Positions 8,772 to 21,308 of a stretch of 64,000 bases of DNA are shown in pieces. Each line of letters begins with the position of its first letter. The first letter of the stretch is position 1. A program made the position numbers and the translations under genes. The DNA is from Azorhizobium oxalatiphilum (GTDB taxonomy: Bacteria; Pseudomonadota; Alphaproteobacteria; Rhizobiales; Xanthobacteraceae), in assembly GCF_014635325.1 (NCBI RefSeq), contig NZ_BMCT01000005.1, positions 310,001 through 374,000 of the forward strand, read 5' to 3'. Below the pieces are notes generated by a model. The model ran no database searches, was not told the DNA's origin, and was given only the letters and a program-made list of their open reading frames with translations.

Positions 8772-9449
8772 TCAGCCGTGGGGTAGTCCGGTGATGAGTT
8801 CGCGGATGCCCAGCCACATGATCTGCATGCCGATGCACAGCAGGATGAAGGCGAACAGGCGCATCACCACGTTGGTGCCGTTGCGGCCCAGCAGGCGCTC
8901 GATGTCACCGGCATAACGATAGGCGAAATAGACGCTCAGCGAGACGGCCGCGAGGCCGCAGATGGTGCCGATGAGCTCGATCATCAGCACGGTGGAGTTG
9001 AACGCGTGCTCGAACGAGCTTTGGGAGCCGAGCGCCACGGCGGTGGCGATGGAGCCGGGCCCCACCGTGAGCGGCATGGTGAGCGGATAGAAGGCCTGCG
9101 CCTCCACGCTGTGGATGTCCACGTCGCTTACCGCCTCGGCGGAGGGGCTTTCGGCGCTGGCATCGCCCTGATGCAGGATGCTCCAGCCGACATATGTCAC
9201 CACCAGGCCGCCCGCCACCCGCAGCACCGGCAGGCTGATGCCGAAGAAGGTGAGGATGCGGGTTCCCGCCAGCATGGAGACGATCAGGATGATGAAGCCG
9301 TTGATCGCCACCTTCCGGGCCAGCTTGGCGCGGATGAGAGGCGAGCAGACGCGCGTCATCTGCACGAAGATCGGCGCGCCGCCGAGCGGGTTGACCACGG
9401 GGAACAGTGCCGCGAACACCGCCACGAAGATGTTGATGAACTGACTCAC
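8772..9449 (-). CDS. MarC family integral membrane protein
   Basis: A 225-residue protein with six predicted membrane helices, matching the MarC/UPF0056 family, whose transport function is unsettled. GTG 9447-9449 (VSQFINIFVAVFAALFPVVN) is preceded by GAGGGG and gives the usual family length. Characteristic segments are FPVVNPLGGAPIF and the conserved MPLTVGPGSIATA in the middle. It converges on the histidine phosphatase gene with a 9-base gap. The early name linking it to multiple antibiotic resistance is not supported for most homologues. Confidence 0.9.
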   Translation of the reverse strand: MSQFINIFVAVFAALFPVVNPLGGAPIFVQMTRVCSPLIRAKLARKVAINGFIILIVSMLAGTRILTFFGISLPVLRVAGGLVVTYVGWSILHQGDASAESPSAEAVSDVDIHSVEAQAFYPLTMPLTVGPGSIATAVALGSQSSFEHAFNSTVLMIELIGTICGLAAVSLSVYFAYRYAGDIERLLGRNGTNVVMRLFAFILLCIGMQIMWLGIRELITGLPHG

Positions 9450-9609
9450 CCGCCCAGCCCCTCGATGCCGGCGGATGTTCCGCCGGTCCAGCGCCATTGC
9501 TGCAAGGCCCAATATCGCAAGGCCGGGCGGATTGCCAAGGCGGGTGACGCGGCTGCCCGCAACGAAGGCGCGCGAAACGGACAGGCGTGAGGGGCGGAAC
9601 GAGCGTCGT

Positions 9610-10362
9610 TCAGTCGGTCTCCACCCGCTCCCAGCCGTGCGGGGAGAGGCGCTCCTGCGGGGTGAAGCGGCGCTTGTAGTCCATCTTGCGGGAGCCGTTC
9701 ACCCAATAGCCGAGATAGACATAGGGAAGTCCCATCTCCTTCGCCTTGGCGATGTGGTCCAGGATCAGGAAAGTACCCAACGAGCGCTCCTGCACGTTGG
9801 GATTGTAAAAAGAGTAGACCATGGACAGCCCGTCGCCGAGCACGTCGGTGAGGGCGACGGCGATCAGGTCGCCGGTGCCGCGCCCATTGATGCGGGTGTC
9901 GGGACCGCGCTTGCGATACTCCACCAGCCGGGTCTGGACGTGGGTGTCCTCCACCATCATGGCGTAGTCGAGCACGCTCATGTCGGCCATGCCGCCGGAG
10001 CCGTGACGGGCGGTGACGTAGGAGCGGAACAGGCCGTATTGTTCGGAGGTGGGGCTCGGCTGGCGCAGGGTGCCGATCAGGTCCTCATTGTCCTTGAGCG
10101 TGCGGCGGAAACTGCGCGTGGGCTCGAACTCGTCCACGATGATGCGCACCGAGATGCAGGCCCGGCAGCCCTCGCAGGCGGGACGATAGGCGATGGACTG
10201 GCTGCGACGGAAGCCACCTTGCGTCAGCACGTCGTTGAGCGTCGCCGCGCGCTCACCCACCAGATGGGTGAACACCTTCCGCTCCTCCTTGCCCGGCAGG
10301 TAGGGGCAGGGGGAGGGGGCAGTCAGATAGAATTGCGGCGTGTCACGCGAATGTTCGGTCAC
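9610..10362 (-). CDS. bpt: Aspartate/glutamate leucyltransferase (arginyltransferase family)
   Basis: A 250-residue N-end-rule transferase that moves leucine from leucyl-tRNA to proteins with N-terminal Asp or Glu, marking them for ClpAP. GTG 10360-10362 ([13 protein letters not shown]) is the chosen start; an in-frame TTG lies 9 bases upstream. Family features are [16 protein letters not shown], the cysteine-rich [13 protein letters not shown], and the C-terminal [17 protein letters not shown]. The older name is ate. The Bpt specificity is typical for this proteobacterial clade; the sequence alone does not exclude arginine use. Confidence 0.9.
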   Translation of the reverse strand: MTEHSRDTPQFYLTAPSPCPYLPGKEERKVFTHLVGERAATLNDVLTQGGFRRSQSIAYRPACEGCRACISVRIIVDEFEPTRSFRRTLKDNEDLIGTLRQPSPTSEQYGLFRSYVTARHGSGGMADMSVLDYAMMVEDTHVQTRLVEYRKRGPDTRINGRGTGDLIAVALTDVLGDGLSMVYSFYNPNVQERSLGTFLILDHIAKAKEMGLPYVYLGYWVNGSRKMDYKRRFTPQERLSPHGWERVETD

Positions 10363-10443
10363 GGCTCTCAAGCCTCGGGTGGGTCAGCATCGCACCCTGA
10401 GAAAGAGTCGGTCAAAGGTTTATCGTGCCGGATTGCAACCAAA

Positions 10444-10980
10444 TCAGCGGTAAGGGCGGAGCGAAGCGGCCCGCGCCTCGGTATTGATGACCACGGTTCC
10501 CAGCAGGAAATCATGCGCCAGACGCCGCCGGGCGTTGAACAGGCCGACCAGCAGGACGAACGGCGTGAAGATGCTCACCGACAGCCAGAAGCACACCGCA
10601 TGCACTGCGCCGAGCACCGAATAGGCCGGCGCGCCGTACCAGGTGCGCATCTGGATATCCATCAGCCGCATGCCCAAGGTCGCCGAGGACGGGCTGCCCA
10701 GCGTCAGCGCGTTGTAGCAGATGGCCCAGATGATGAAGGCCGGGCTCAGCAGCGGGAACAGCATCCAGCCCAGACTCAGCGTCACGATGCCGAACAGGAA
10801 GATGAAGATGGCCAGCAGCACGATGGGGCCGGTGATCATCACCGCATCGATCATGAAGGCCACGAGCCGACGGGACAGCACGCCCCGGAAATATTCCGGA
10901 TGGGCCACCGGATCATAGGAATGGGGCCGATAGCCCGCATAAGGCGCGGACTGGCCGTTTCCCGGTGACGTGTAGCTCAT
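10444..10980 (-). CDS. RDD family membrane protein
   Basis: A 178-residue protein; ATG 10978-10980 follows a strong AGGAGG. A polar proline/tyrosine-rich N-terminus (about 35 residues) precedes the RDD domain, which begins SRRLVAFMIDAVMI with the Arg/Asp pattern that names the family. Three to four membrane helices follow, with the conserved SSATLGMRLMDIQ and the final FNARRRLAHDFLLGTVV. Function is unknown. It has its own ribosome site and lies between bpt and the hemB operon on the same strand. Confidence 0.88.
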   Translation of the reverse strand: MSYTSPGNGQSAPYAGYRPHSYDPVAHPEYFRGVLSRRLVAFMIDAVMITGPIVLLAIFIFLFGIVTLSLGWMLFPLLSPAFIIWAICYNALTLGSPSSATLGMRLMDIQMRTWYGAPAYSVLGAVHAVCFWLSVSIFTPFVLLVGLFNARRRLAHDFLLGTVVINTEARAASLRPYR

Positions 10981-11053
10981 GGTGGTCCTCCTGCCTTCGA
11001 CACGTGGTGTGCGCCGGGGCTGCGCGCAAGACGCGAGGTGACGAAGGGGAAAT

Positions 11054-12342
11054 CTACCACTCCGCTCCACCGGCGCCGAGCCGCTGCACCTGAAACCCTT
11101 CGGCCGTCAGCGCGGCTTCGATCTCCTGCGCGTGGGTCTGGTCGCGGGTCTCCATGGTGAGGTCGAGGCGCGTGCCCTTGGCTGGCACGTCGAGGAAGGT
11201 GCGGCGGTGATGCACCTCCAGAATGTTGGCGCCCATCCGGCCGAGCAGGGTGGTGATGCGCCCCAGCGTGCCGGGCCGGTCCACCAGCGTCAGGCGGAAG
11301 GACACCACGCGTTGATCCCGCTCCAGCTCGCGCATGAGGATGGCGGCGAGCACGCGCGGGTCGATGCTGCCGCCGGAGAGCACCAGCCCCACCTTGCGGC
11401 CCCGGAAACGCTCCGGTTCCGTGAGCAGGGCTGCGAGCCCGGCGGCGCCGGCCCCTTCGGCCAGCGTCTTCTGCAGGGTGAGCAGTGCATTCACCGCCCG
11501 CTCCAGCGCGGATTCCTCCACCAGCATCACGTCGGAGACGAGGGCGCGGATGATGGGCAGAGTGAGGGCGCCGGTGTCGCGCACGGCAATGCCCTCGGCC
11601 AGTGTCGGCCCGCCGCTTGGGCGGGCCGTGCCCGTGAGCGCCGACCAGACCGCCGGATAGAGCGCCGCCTCCACGCCGATCACTTGCGTCTCCGGCGAAC
11701 GGGCCTTGAACGCGAGCGCCATGCCGGAGATGAGCCCACCGCCGCCCACCGGCACCAGCACGCAGTCCAGCAGCGGGGCATCCTCGATCATCTCCAGCGC
11801 GAGGCTGCCCTGTCCGGCGATGACGAACGGATCGTCATAGGGATGCACGAACACCCGGCGCTCGGCCCCGGCGATCTCCCGCGCCTTCAGCCCAGCCTCG
11901 GCGACGCCCTCGCCATGCAGCAGCACGTGGGCGCCATAGGCTTCGGTGGCCAGCACCTTCACCTGCGGTGTGGTCTCCGGCATGACGATGGTGGTGGAGA
12001 TGCCGAGCCGCGTGCCGTGATAGGCCAGCGCCTGCGCATGATTGCCGGCGGACATGGCGATGACGCCGCGCCGTGCCTCGTCCGGCGTCAGCTGCACCAG
12101 CCGCGCCACCGCCCCGCGCTCCTTGAAGCTGGCGGTGGTCTGCACATTCTCATACTTCACATAGACGTCGGCACCCGTGAGCTGCGAGAGGCGCGGCGCC
12201 CGCAGCACCGGCGTGCGCACCACGGCGGCGGACACCAGCGGGCGGGCCGCCTCCACATCGGCGAAGGTCACGGGAAGGCGGGACGCATCGAGGGTGGCAG
12301 ATGGCCGGTCCATTGCGTGCGATCCCTCAGGCGTAAAAGACA

Positions 12343-12343
<1 letters not shown>
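11054..12343 (-). CDS. ilvA: Threonine ammonia-lyase with C-terminal ACT domain
   Basis: A 429-residue PLP enzyme converting threonine to 2-oxobutanoate and ammonia, the first step of isoleucine synthesis. PLP-binding lysine is K74 in TTASFKERG; the glycine loop VGGGGLISG binds the PLP phosphate. Residues about 345-425 (VVSFRLTLVDRPGTLGRI) are an ACT domain, indicating allosteric control. ATG 12341-12343 shares one base with the permease stop (TGATG) and follows GGGAGG; a second in-frame ATG (MDRPSATL) is 30 bases in. The length fits the short biosynthetic/catabolic-type enzyme. Confidence 0.92.
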
Positions 12344-14843
<2,500 letters not shown>

Positions 14844-15003
14844 TTATAACCTCTCAAGGGTGGAAGCGCGAGATGCGCCCTGAGCGCGGCTGCGTTGACG
14901 CTGGCGCGTGCGGCGTCTAACCCTGCCGCCACGCCAAGCGGTCGGTTTCTCCACCGCATCGTCACCGTATCATCCCGATCGGCACCAGAACCGAGGAGCG
15001 AAC

Positions 15004-16074
15004 GTGACCACCGAGCCTGAAGTTCTGTTCGAGCGCCGGGGTGAAGCCGGCATCATCACCCTCAACCGGCCGAAGGCGCTGAACGCGCTCACCCAGGGCA
15101 TGGTGCGGGTTATTGATCCGCAGTTGCGGGCATGGGCCACGGACGGCGCGGTGACGCGGATCATCCTCAAGGCGGTGGGTGAAAAGGCCTTCTGCGCCGG
15201 CGGCGACGTGCGCCAGCTCTACGATCTGGGCCTTGCCGGGCGGCAGGCGGAGTCGCTTGCTTTCTGGCGTGAGGAATATGTCCTCAATCACCTTATCGGC
15301 ACCTATCCCAAGCCGTTCGTCTCGCTGATCGACGGCATCTGCATGGGCGGCGGTTTCGGTCTTTCCGCCCACGGTACCTATCGGGTGGGCGGCGACCGCT
15401 ATCTGTTCGCCATGCCGGAAGTGAACATCGGCCTGTTTCCGGACGTGGGCGGCACCCATGTGCTGCCGCGCCTGCCGAATGCCGCCGGCGTGTATCTCGC
15501 CTTCAGCGGCAACCGCATCCGCACCGCCGACGGCCTTCATGTGGGCCTTTTGACGCATGCGGTTCCCTCAAGCGGCATGGCCGCGCTGGAGGAGGCTCTG
15601 TGCGCGGGGGGCGATGTGGCCGCCACGCTGGCCACCCATGCGGCCGATCCCGGCCCGGCGCCCCTGAAGGCACGCGCGGCATTCATCGCCGAGGTGTTTG
15701 TCGGCGCGGATGTGGCAACCGTGCTCGCCCGCCTCGACGCCAAGGCGGCGCAGGAAGGGGCGGACGGCGATTTCGCCCGCGAGCTGCGCACCGCCCTCAA
15801 CGCCAAATCGCCCACCAGCCTTCATATCGCCGCCGAACAGATGAAGCGCGGCCCCGCGCTGGACCTTGCCGGCGCGCTCAAGGCCGAGTTCCGCGCCGTG
15901 ACACGGGTTGCGCACGGTCGCGATTTCTACGAAGGCGTACGCGCGCAGCTGGTGGACAAGGACAACGCACCCCGCTGGACGCCCGCGGCGCTGAACGACA
16001 TCGACCCCGCCGTCATTGCGGCGCATTTCGATCCCATCCCTGATGAACTGGAATTTCCGGCCCCGCCCGCATGA
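15004..16074 (+). CDS. Enoyl-CoA hydratase/isomerase family protein, probably 3-hydroxyisobutyryl-CoA hydrolase
   Basis: A 356-residue crotonase-fold protein. GTG 15004 (VTTEPEVLFERRG) follows GAGGAG. The length and segments AFCAGGDVRQLYDLG, GICMGGGFGLSAHG and MPEVNIGLFPDVGGTHVLPRL match 3-hydroxyisobutyryl-CoA hydrolase (valine degradation) rather than the ~260-residue enoyl-CoA hydratases. The oxyanion-hole glycines are in the GGG segment. The stop overlaps the following membrane protein gene by 4 bases. No other valine-pathway gene is adjacent, so the exact acyl-CoA substrate is inferred. Confidence 0.82.
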   Translation: MTTEPEVLFERRGEAGIITLNRPKALNALTQGMVRVIDPQLRAWATDGAVTRIILKAVGEKAFCAGGDVRQLYDLGLAGRQAESLAFWREEYVLNHLIGTYPKPFVSLIDGICMGGGFGLSAHGTYRVGGDRYLFAMPEVNIGLFPDVGGTHVLPRLPNAAGVYLAFSGNRIRTADGLHVGLLTHAVPSSGMAALEEALCAGGDVAATLATHAADPGPAPLKARAAFIAEVFVGADVATVLARLDAKAAQEGADGDFARELRTALNAKSPTSLHIAAEQMKRGPALDLAGALKAEFRAVTRVAHGRDFYEGVRAQLVDKDNAPRWTPAALNDIDPAVIAAHFDPIPDELEFPAPPA

Positions 16075-16502
16075 GCCAATACGATCCCATCGATGCCAGT
16101 GCCCGCGCCCATATGGAGCGCCTCACCCCTTGGCGCCGCCGCCTCGTCTTCTTCCTGCGCGCGGTGGCCTTCTTCCTCATTCTGGAAGGCATCTACCACT
16201 GGGCGGTGATCTGCGGCATCGGCGAGGCCAATGAGGCGCGGTTCGAGAACCTGCCCACGGCCTCGCAGGGGATCGTGATCTGGTCGGCCATCGTCGCGCC
16301 CATCGCCGGCGTCGGCCTGTGGCTGGGCGCGGGCTGGGCGGTGGTGTTGTGGCTGTTCGCCACCGCCACGCAGGTGGTGTTCGGCGTGTGGGCGCCGGAC
16401 GGCATCGGCCGCCTGCTGGTGCTGACCCTGTTCGAGGCGGCGCTCGTGGTGGCCTACGCCATTATCTCCATCCGAGCCGCCCGCGAGAGCGATCAGGACT
16501 GA
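16071..16502 (+). CDS. Four-helix hypothetical membrane protein (DUF6163-like)
   Basis: A 143-residue protein with four hydrophobic stretches (FFLRAVAFFLILEGIYHWAV, IVIWSAIVAPIAGVGLWLG, WAVVLWLFATATQVVFG and LLVLTLFEAALVVAYAI). It resembles small alphaproteobacterial membrane proteins annotated DUF6163; that label is from memory and uncertain. It starts inside the stop of the crotonase-family gene (ATGA), so both are translated from one message. No motif suggests an enzymatic role. Confidence 0.72.
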   Translation: MSQYDPIDASARAHMERLTPWRRRLVFFLRAVAFFLILEGIYHWAVICGIGEANEARFENLPTASQGIVIWSAIVAPIAGVGLWLGAGWAVVLWLFATATQVVFGVWAPDGIGRLLVLTLFEAALVVAYAIISIRAARESDQD

Positions 16503-16592
16503 CGCGGGCTCAAGGGTTTCTGCCGTCACGGCAGCGTTGCGGAACCAGCTTCGGACCGGAATGGTTTTCACTGCGGCACCTAGGAGGCCGCA

Positions 16593-17153
16593 ATGAAGAC
16601 CTTTCTCAACGCCAACGCGCGTGCCGCTCCCGCGTTCATCTTTGCGGCGATCCTGTCCTTCGCCGTGACGTTCGCCATGTTGTGGAGCCCGCCCACCGCC
16701 ACGGCCCAGCTCACCGGCACCCTGTCCGGCCCGCGCTTCGTGGAGACGGCGGGCGTGGCGGGCCTGTTCGAGATCGAATCGAGCAAGCTGGCGCTGGAGC
16801 GCAGCAAGAGCCCCGAAATCCAGAAATTCGCGCAGGAGATGGTGGACGATCACACCAAGATCGCCGCCGATCTGAAGCGCGCCGCCACGTCCGCCAATGG
16901 CGACGTGCCCGTGCCGTCCGCCCTCGATGCCGAGCATGAGGCGATGATCCGCAAGCTCAAGGCCGCCACCGGAACCGACTTCGATACGCTTTATGTGGCG
17001 ATGCAGACCACCGCCCATGAGGAGGCCGTCGGCCTGTTCGGCGCCTTCGCCAAGGATGGCGACCAGACCGCGCTGAAGAGCTTCGCCGCCGACACGCTGC
17101 CTATCCTCCAGAAGCATCTGGAGCATGTGCGGATGATCCAGCTGAAGACCTGA
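16593..17153 (+). CDS. DUF4142 family secreted protein
   Basis: A 186-residue exported protein. AGGAGG precedes ATG 16593. A hydrophobic signal (APAFIFAAILSFAVTFAML) is followed by a mature all-helical domain with the DUF4142 pattern: FVETAGVAGLFEIESSKLAL, EIQKFAQEMVDDHTKIAADL and ILQKHLEHVRMIQ. The fold is a ferritin-like four-helix bundle without an evident metal site. Function in this family is unknown; members are often linked to stress or envelope conditions. Confidence 0.85.
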   Translation: MKTFLNANARAAPAFIFAAILSFAVTFAMLWSPPTATAQLTGTLSGPRFVETAGVAGLFEIESSKLALERSKSPEIQKFAQEMVDDHTKIAADLKRAATSANGDVPVPSALDAEHEAMIRKLKAATGTDFDTLYVAMQTTAHEEAVGLFGAFAKDGDQTALKSFAADTLPILQKHLEHVRMIQLKT

Positions 17154-17183
17154 CGCACCAGCGTCAGGCCTTCCCGCCGGAGA

Positions 17184-17651
17184 TCAGAGCGTCACCGTCC
17201 GCAGCTCGGTGTCGCGGATGTCCTCGTCGTCCGGGCCGCCATCGCGCCACATGATGAGCGCGAAGCCGACGCCCGGCGTCATGCAGGTCAAGGGATAATG
17301 CCAGGCGCCCGCTGCCAGCGTGATGCCCTGATGGGGGGAGGGCAGGAAGGCGCGCAGGCCGTCCATGTCCGCCGCGCCATCCTTGTCCGGCGCCACGATC
17401 ACCAGCCAGTCAGCCGGCGCCATGGCGATGAAGCTCTGCGAGGAGAAGACGTGCCGCTCCATGAGGCGCACCTCCAGCGGCAGCCGCGTCAGCGGCGGCA
17501 GCGCGATGGAGATGCTGGGCGCGGCGTGGGGGCGCAGGTTCAACAGCTGCCCGTCGAAATAATCCCGCTGGCCGGGCTCGGCGGGTGCCTCGATCACACC
17601 GCCGAAAGGCGCGAACGCCTCGGGGGTAAGCTTCTCTGCCTTGATGATCAT
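17184..17651 (-). CDS. allA: Ureidoglycolate lyase
   Basis: A 155-residue cupin-like enzyme splitting ureidoglycolate into glyoxylate and urea, the last step of ureide catabolism. Family marks: LTPEAFAPFGGVIE at residues 8-21, the YFDGQLLNLRP strand, MERHVFSSQSFIAM, and AGAWHYPLTCM near the metal/substrate site. Length matches AllA (~160). Its ATG overlaps the stop of the M20 hydrolase gene by 4 bases, so it is the last gene of the long transporter-amidohydrolase operon and fixes the operon's theme as ureide degradation. Confidence 0.88.
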   Translation of the reverse strand: MIIKAEKLTPEAFAPFGGVIEAPAEPGQRDYFDGQLLNLRPHAAPSISIALPPLTRLPLEVRLMERHVFSSQSFIAMAPADWLVIVAPDKDGAADMDGLRAFLPSPHQGITLAAGAWHYPLTCMTPGVGFALIMWRDGGPDDEDIRDTELRTVTL

Positions 17652-18907
17652 GCCGCCTTCGCCACCCCGGCCAGAGCCAGCACCGTGTGCAGCAGCACAT
17701 TGGCGCCCGCCGCGCAGTCGGCCTGCGTGGCATCCTCCAGTTCGTTATGGCTGACGCCGTCCTTGCAGGGCACGAAGATCATGGCCGCCGGCATGATCTG
17801 GTTGAGGTTGCAGGCATCGTGCCCGGCCCCCGAGACCATGGGCCGGTTGCTGTAGCCGAGCGCTTCGGTGGCCTCGCGCACGGCGCTGATGATCTTTGGA
17901 TCAAAATGCGTCGGCTCCTTGCGCCAGACGATCTCCAGATCGATCTCCACGCGCGGGCGGTGGCTGCCGATGTCCTTCACGGCGGCGGCGAAGGTCTCGC
18001 CCAGTGCCTTCAGCGTATCGCTGTCGGAGGAGCGGAACTCGCAGGTGAAGCTGACCTCGCCGGGGATCACGTTGCGCGAGGGATTGGCGATGGTCACTTC
18101 GCCCACCGTACCCACTGCATTCGGCCCCAGCTCGCGGGCGATCCGCTCCACGGCGAGCACGATCTCGGAGAAGGTGGCGAGCGCATCGCGGCGCAGCGGC
18201 ATGGGGGTGGTGCCCGCATGGCTTTCGAAGCCGGTGATGCGGCCATCATACCAGATGATGCCCTGACCATGCTCCACTACGCCGATGGTCTTCGCCTCGG
18301 CTTCGAGGAGCGGCCCCTGCTCGATGTGCAGTTCCACGAAGGCCCCGAACTTCTGGGTGCCAACGGCATCCGGCCCGTCATAGCCGATGGTCTTGAGCGC
18401 CTCGCCCACGGTGATGCCCTCGCCATCCCTGCGGGCGAGGATGTTCTCCACGGTGAAGTCGCCGGCATAGGCGGCCGAGCCCATCATGGCCGGGGCATAG
18501 CGGGAGCCTTCCTCATTGGTCCAGTTGGCGACGCACAGCGGGGCGTCGGTCTCGATGCCGGCATCATTGAGCGTGCGCAGCACTTCCAGCGCGGCCAGCG
18601 TACCCAAAATGCCGTCGAACTTGCCGCCGGTGGGCTGGGTGTCGAGATGCGAGCCGAGGCCGATGGCCGCCTTGGAGGGATCGCGGCCCGGCCGCAGCGC
18701 GAACATGTTGCCCAGCGCATCCACGGTCACGGTGCAGCCGGCGTCCTCGCAGGCCTTGCGGAACCAGTCGCGGACGATGCGGTCTTCCTCGCTCAGCGTC
18801 AGCCGGCGCACGCCGCCCTTGGGCGTGCCGCCGATCTCAGCGGTTTCGAGGATGGCACCCCAGAGACGGTCGCTCTGGATCTGGAGATTGGACGGCGTAT
18901 CGGTCAT
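17648..18907 (-). CDS. M20 family Zn-dependent amidohydrolase (allantoate amidohydrolase / N-carbamoylase type)
   Basis: A 419-residue hydrolase of the AllC/HyuC/beta-ureidopropionase family. Metal ligands are visible in order: SHLDTQPTGGKFDG, NWTNEEGSRYAPAM, ELHIEQGP and the C-terminal SGAGHDACNL ... GVSHNE. Members remove carbamoyl or ureido groups from allantoate, ureidoglycine, N-carbamoyl amino acids or beta-ureidopropionate; the exact substrate is not readable. ATG 18905-18907 shares one base with the upstream ATPase stop (TGATG). AllA directly downstream favours a ureide substrate. Confidence 0.87.
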   Translation of the reverse strand: MTDTPSNLQIQSDRLWGAILETAEIGGTPKGGVRRLTLSEEDRIVRDWFRKACEDAGCTVTVDALGNMFALRPGRDPSKAAIGLGSHLDTQPTGGKFDGILGTLAALEVLRTLNDAGIETDAPLCVANWTNEEGSRYAPAMMGSAAYAGDFTVENILARRDGEGITVGEALKTIGYDGPDAVGTQKFGAFVELHIEQGPLLEAEAKTIGVVEHGQGIIWYDGRITGFESHAGTTPMPLRRDALATFSEIVLAVERIARELGPNAVGTVGEVTIANPSRNVIPGEVSFTCEFRSSDSDTLKALGETFAAAVKDIGSHRPRVEIDLEIVWRKEPTHFDPKIISAVREATEALGYSNRPMVSGAGHDACNLNQIMPAAMIFVPCKDGVSHNELEDATQADCAAGANVLLHTVLALAGVAKAA

Positions 18908-19899
18908 CAGCTCACCGGAACGGTTTCTTCTGCGAGAACGCACCTTACGACCCTGTTGGGTCCAAGTTCCACTGCCGGCGGCAATTGTGTGCGGCATATG
19001 GGCCGGACGTGCGAACAGCGGGGTGCGAAGGAACAGGAGGCGGGCGCCTCCGACAGCGAGGGCGGCGTGCCCGGAATGGTTTCCAGCCGCTGGCCGCGCT
19101 TGGCGCCGTGCACGGTGGAAGCCAGAAGACCACGCGGATAGGGATGGCGGGCATCGCGCACGATGTCGCGCAAGGACCCGGTCTCCACGATCTGGCCGGC
19201 ATACATGACCGCCACCCGGTCGCAGATCTCGATGGCGACGCCGATATCGTGGGTGACGAAGATGACCGACATGCCCATCTCCTTCTGCAGCTCGCGCAGC
19301 AGCAGCAGGATCTGGATCTGCACGGTGGCATCGAGCGCGGTGGTGGGCTCGTCCGCAAGCAGCACCTGCGGGCGGCAGGCCAGCGCCAGCGCGATCATGG
19401 CGCGCTGCCGCATGCCGCCGGACATTTCGTGCGGATAGGCATCCAGCCGGCGCTTGGCGGAGGGGATGCGGACCAGCTCCAGCATCTCCAGCGCCCGCGC
19501 GCGGCCGGTGGCATGGCTCGCGCCCTCATGGCGCACCACGGATTCCGTGATCTGGTCGCCGATGGTGTAGACCGGATCGAGCGCCAGCGCCGGCTCCTGG
19601 AAGATCATGGAGACGGTGCGCCCGCGAAAGGCGGAGAGCGTGGCGTCGTCCATGGCGAGCACGTCCTGCCCGGCCACCTTGATGCCGCCGGTGATCTGCG
19701 TGCGCTTCTTCGGCAGCAGGCGCATGAGCGCGCGGAGCGTCACGCTCTTGCCGGAGCCGGACTCGCCGAGCAGGCCCAGCACCTGGCCCTCGGGGATGGA
19801 GAGCGAGACGCCGTTGACCGCATGCACCGTGCGCTCGCCGGTGAAGCGGATGGTCAGATTGTCGATCTCGATGAGCGGCGGCTTATTGGCCTCAGTCAT
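18907..19899 (-). CDS. Dipeptide/oligopeptide-type ABC transporter ATP-binding protein (DppD-like)
   Basis: A 330-residue ATPase of the peptide/nickel importer family. Walker A is GESGSGKS near residues 45-52, the signature is MSGGMRQR, Walker [13 protein letters not shown], switch histidine in FVTHDIG. The C-terminal oligopeptide extension carries [15 protein letters not shown], the cysteine motif that binds an iron-sulfur cluster in some members. It is separated from its partner ATPase (21505-22545) by the amidase and AtzG-like genes, an uncommon arrangement, and its start overlaps the amidase stop. Confidence 0.9.
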   Translation of the reverse strand: MTEANKPPLIEIDNLTIRFTGERTVHAVNGVSLSIPEGQVLGLLGESGSGKSVTLRALMRLLPKKRTQITGGIKVAGQDVLAMDDATLSAFRGRTVSMIFQEPALALDPVYTIGDQITESVVRHEGASHATGRARALEMLELVRIPSAKRRLDAYPHEMSGGMRQRAMIALALACRPQVLLADEPTTALDATVQIQILLLLRELQKEMGMSVIFVTHDIGVAIEICDRVAVMYAGQIVETGSLRDIVRDARHPYPRGLLASTVHGAKRGQRLETIPGTPPSLSEAPASCSFAPRCSHVRPICRTQLPPAVELGPNRVVRCVLAEETVPVS

Positions 19900-21308
19900 G
19901 CGGGCAGCTCCGGCGCGGCGAGATGGAAATCGGTGTTGCGCTGGAAGTCGGCACCGATGCGCAGCAGCACGTCTTCCGCGAACGGGCGGCCGATGAATTG
20001 CATGCCGATGGGCAGGCCGCTTGCCGTGCGCCCGGTGGGCACCACCAGCGAGGGCAGGCCGAGATAGTTCACGGGACGCGTGAAGCGGGTGATCACCTGA
20101 ATGGCGGCCTCCGCGTCCGGCGCGCCGCCCACGTCCGTGTCCGCCAGCGTCGGGGCTGGCGTCGGGCAGACGGGGGCGAGGATGGCATCCACGCCGGCAA
20201 CGGCCGCGAGGTGCGCCTGAAGCGCCGGGCCACGCCAGCGCAGCGCCTGCTCATAGGTCACGCCGGAATAGGCGAGGCCGTTCTCCAGCCGCGCGCGCAC
20301 CAGCGAGGAATAATCGTCCGGGCGGTCCTTCAGCCACGGCAGATGGATGGCGGCGGCCTCCACCGCCAGCAGCGTCTGCGAGGCGGCGGAGAGCTGCATC
20401 TGGTCGGGCAGGGTGATGGTGATCACCTTGGCCCCGACGCGGGTGAGGGTGGCGATGGTGGCGTCCAGCGCCTGCGCCGTCTCGCCGTCTATGTCCTCCA
20501 CATAGAAGGCGGACGGGATGCCGATGGTGAGGCCGGCCAGCGTGCCCCGCGTGGCCGCCATATAGTCCGGCACCGGGCCACCGAGCGTGGTCGGATCGGC
20601 GTCATCCGCGCCTGCCGTGAGGGCGAGCAGCAGGGCTGCGTCCTCGGCGGTGCGAGTGAGGAAGCCGATGGTGTCCAGCGAGTGGGAGAGCGGCATGGCG
20701 CCGGCCCGGCTCACCCGGCCCACCGTGGTCTTCAGGCCCGTGGTGCCGCAGAAATGCGCGGGCATGCGCACCGAGCCGCCGGTGTCCGAGCCCAGCGCCG
20801 CGAAGGTGAGGCGCGCCGCCACCGCCGCTCCCGAGCCGGACGAGGAGCCACCCGGCACATGGGCGACGTTCCACGGATTGTGGCAGTCGCCGAAATGCGC
20901 GTTATGGCCGGTGGGGCCATAGGCGAACTCCACCATGTGCAGCGTGCCGAGCCGTACCGTGCCCGCCGTCTTGATGCGGGCGAGCGCTGTAGAGGTGGTG
21001 TCGGGAGCGAAATCGCGGCGGATCTTCGAACCGCAGGTGGAGATGTGGCCGGCGTCGTAAAACATGTCCTTGTGGGCCAGCGGCACGCCGTGCAGCGGGC
21101 CAAAGTTTTGGCCACTCGCCAGCGCGGCGTCCGCCGCATCCGCCCCCGCCAGCGCCGTCTCGGGCTCGATGGCGATGAAAGCATTCAGATGCGGTTGCCA
21201 CGCCCCGATGCGCGCGAGACAAGCCTCGGTTGCCTCGCGGGAGGAGATGCGCTTGCCAGCGATGGCGTCTGCGATGCCGGTGAGCGTCAGGTCGGTGATG
21301 GCGCTCAC
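19896..21308 (-). CDS. Amidase signature enzyme, AtzE-like
   Basis: A 470-residue amidase. The Lys-cisSer-Ser triad is K80 (AHKDMF), S155 (PGGSSSGSG) and S179 (SDTGGSVRMP). The gene ends and starts inside neighbouring genes by 4 bases. Immediately upstream is a 67-residue AtzG-like gene; AtzE, the 1-carboxybiuret hydrolase of cyanuric acid degradation, needs AtzG as a small subunit in a GatA-GatC-like complex. That pairing suggests AtzE rather than GatA or a generic amidase. Cyanuric acid hydrolase and AtzH are absent here, so the substrate is probably a different ureide or biuret-like compound. Confidence 0.85.
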   Translation of the reverse strand: MSAITDLTLTGIADAIAGKRISSREATEACLARIGAWQPHLNAFIAIEPETALAGADAADAALASGQNFGPLHGVPLAHKDMFYDAGHISTCGSKIRRDFAPDTTSTALARIKTAGTVRLGTLHMVEFAYGPTGHNAHFGDCHNPWNVAHVPGGSSSGSGAAVAARLTFAALGSDTGGSVRMPAHFCGTTGLKTTVGRVSRAGAMPLSHSLDTIGFLTRTAEDAALLLALTAGADDADPTTLGGPVPDYMAATRGTLAGLTIGIPSAFYVEDIDGETAQALDATIATLTRVGAKVITITLPDQMQLSAASQTLLAVEAAAIHLPWLKDRPDDYSSLVRARLENGLAYSGVTYEQALRWRGPALQAHLAAVAGVDAILAPVCPTPAPTLADTDVGGAPDAEAAIQVITRFTRPVNYLGLPSLVVPTGRTASGLPIGMQFIGRPFAEDVLLRIGADFQRNTDFHLAAPELPA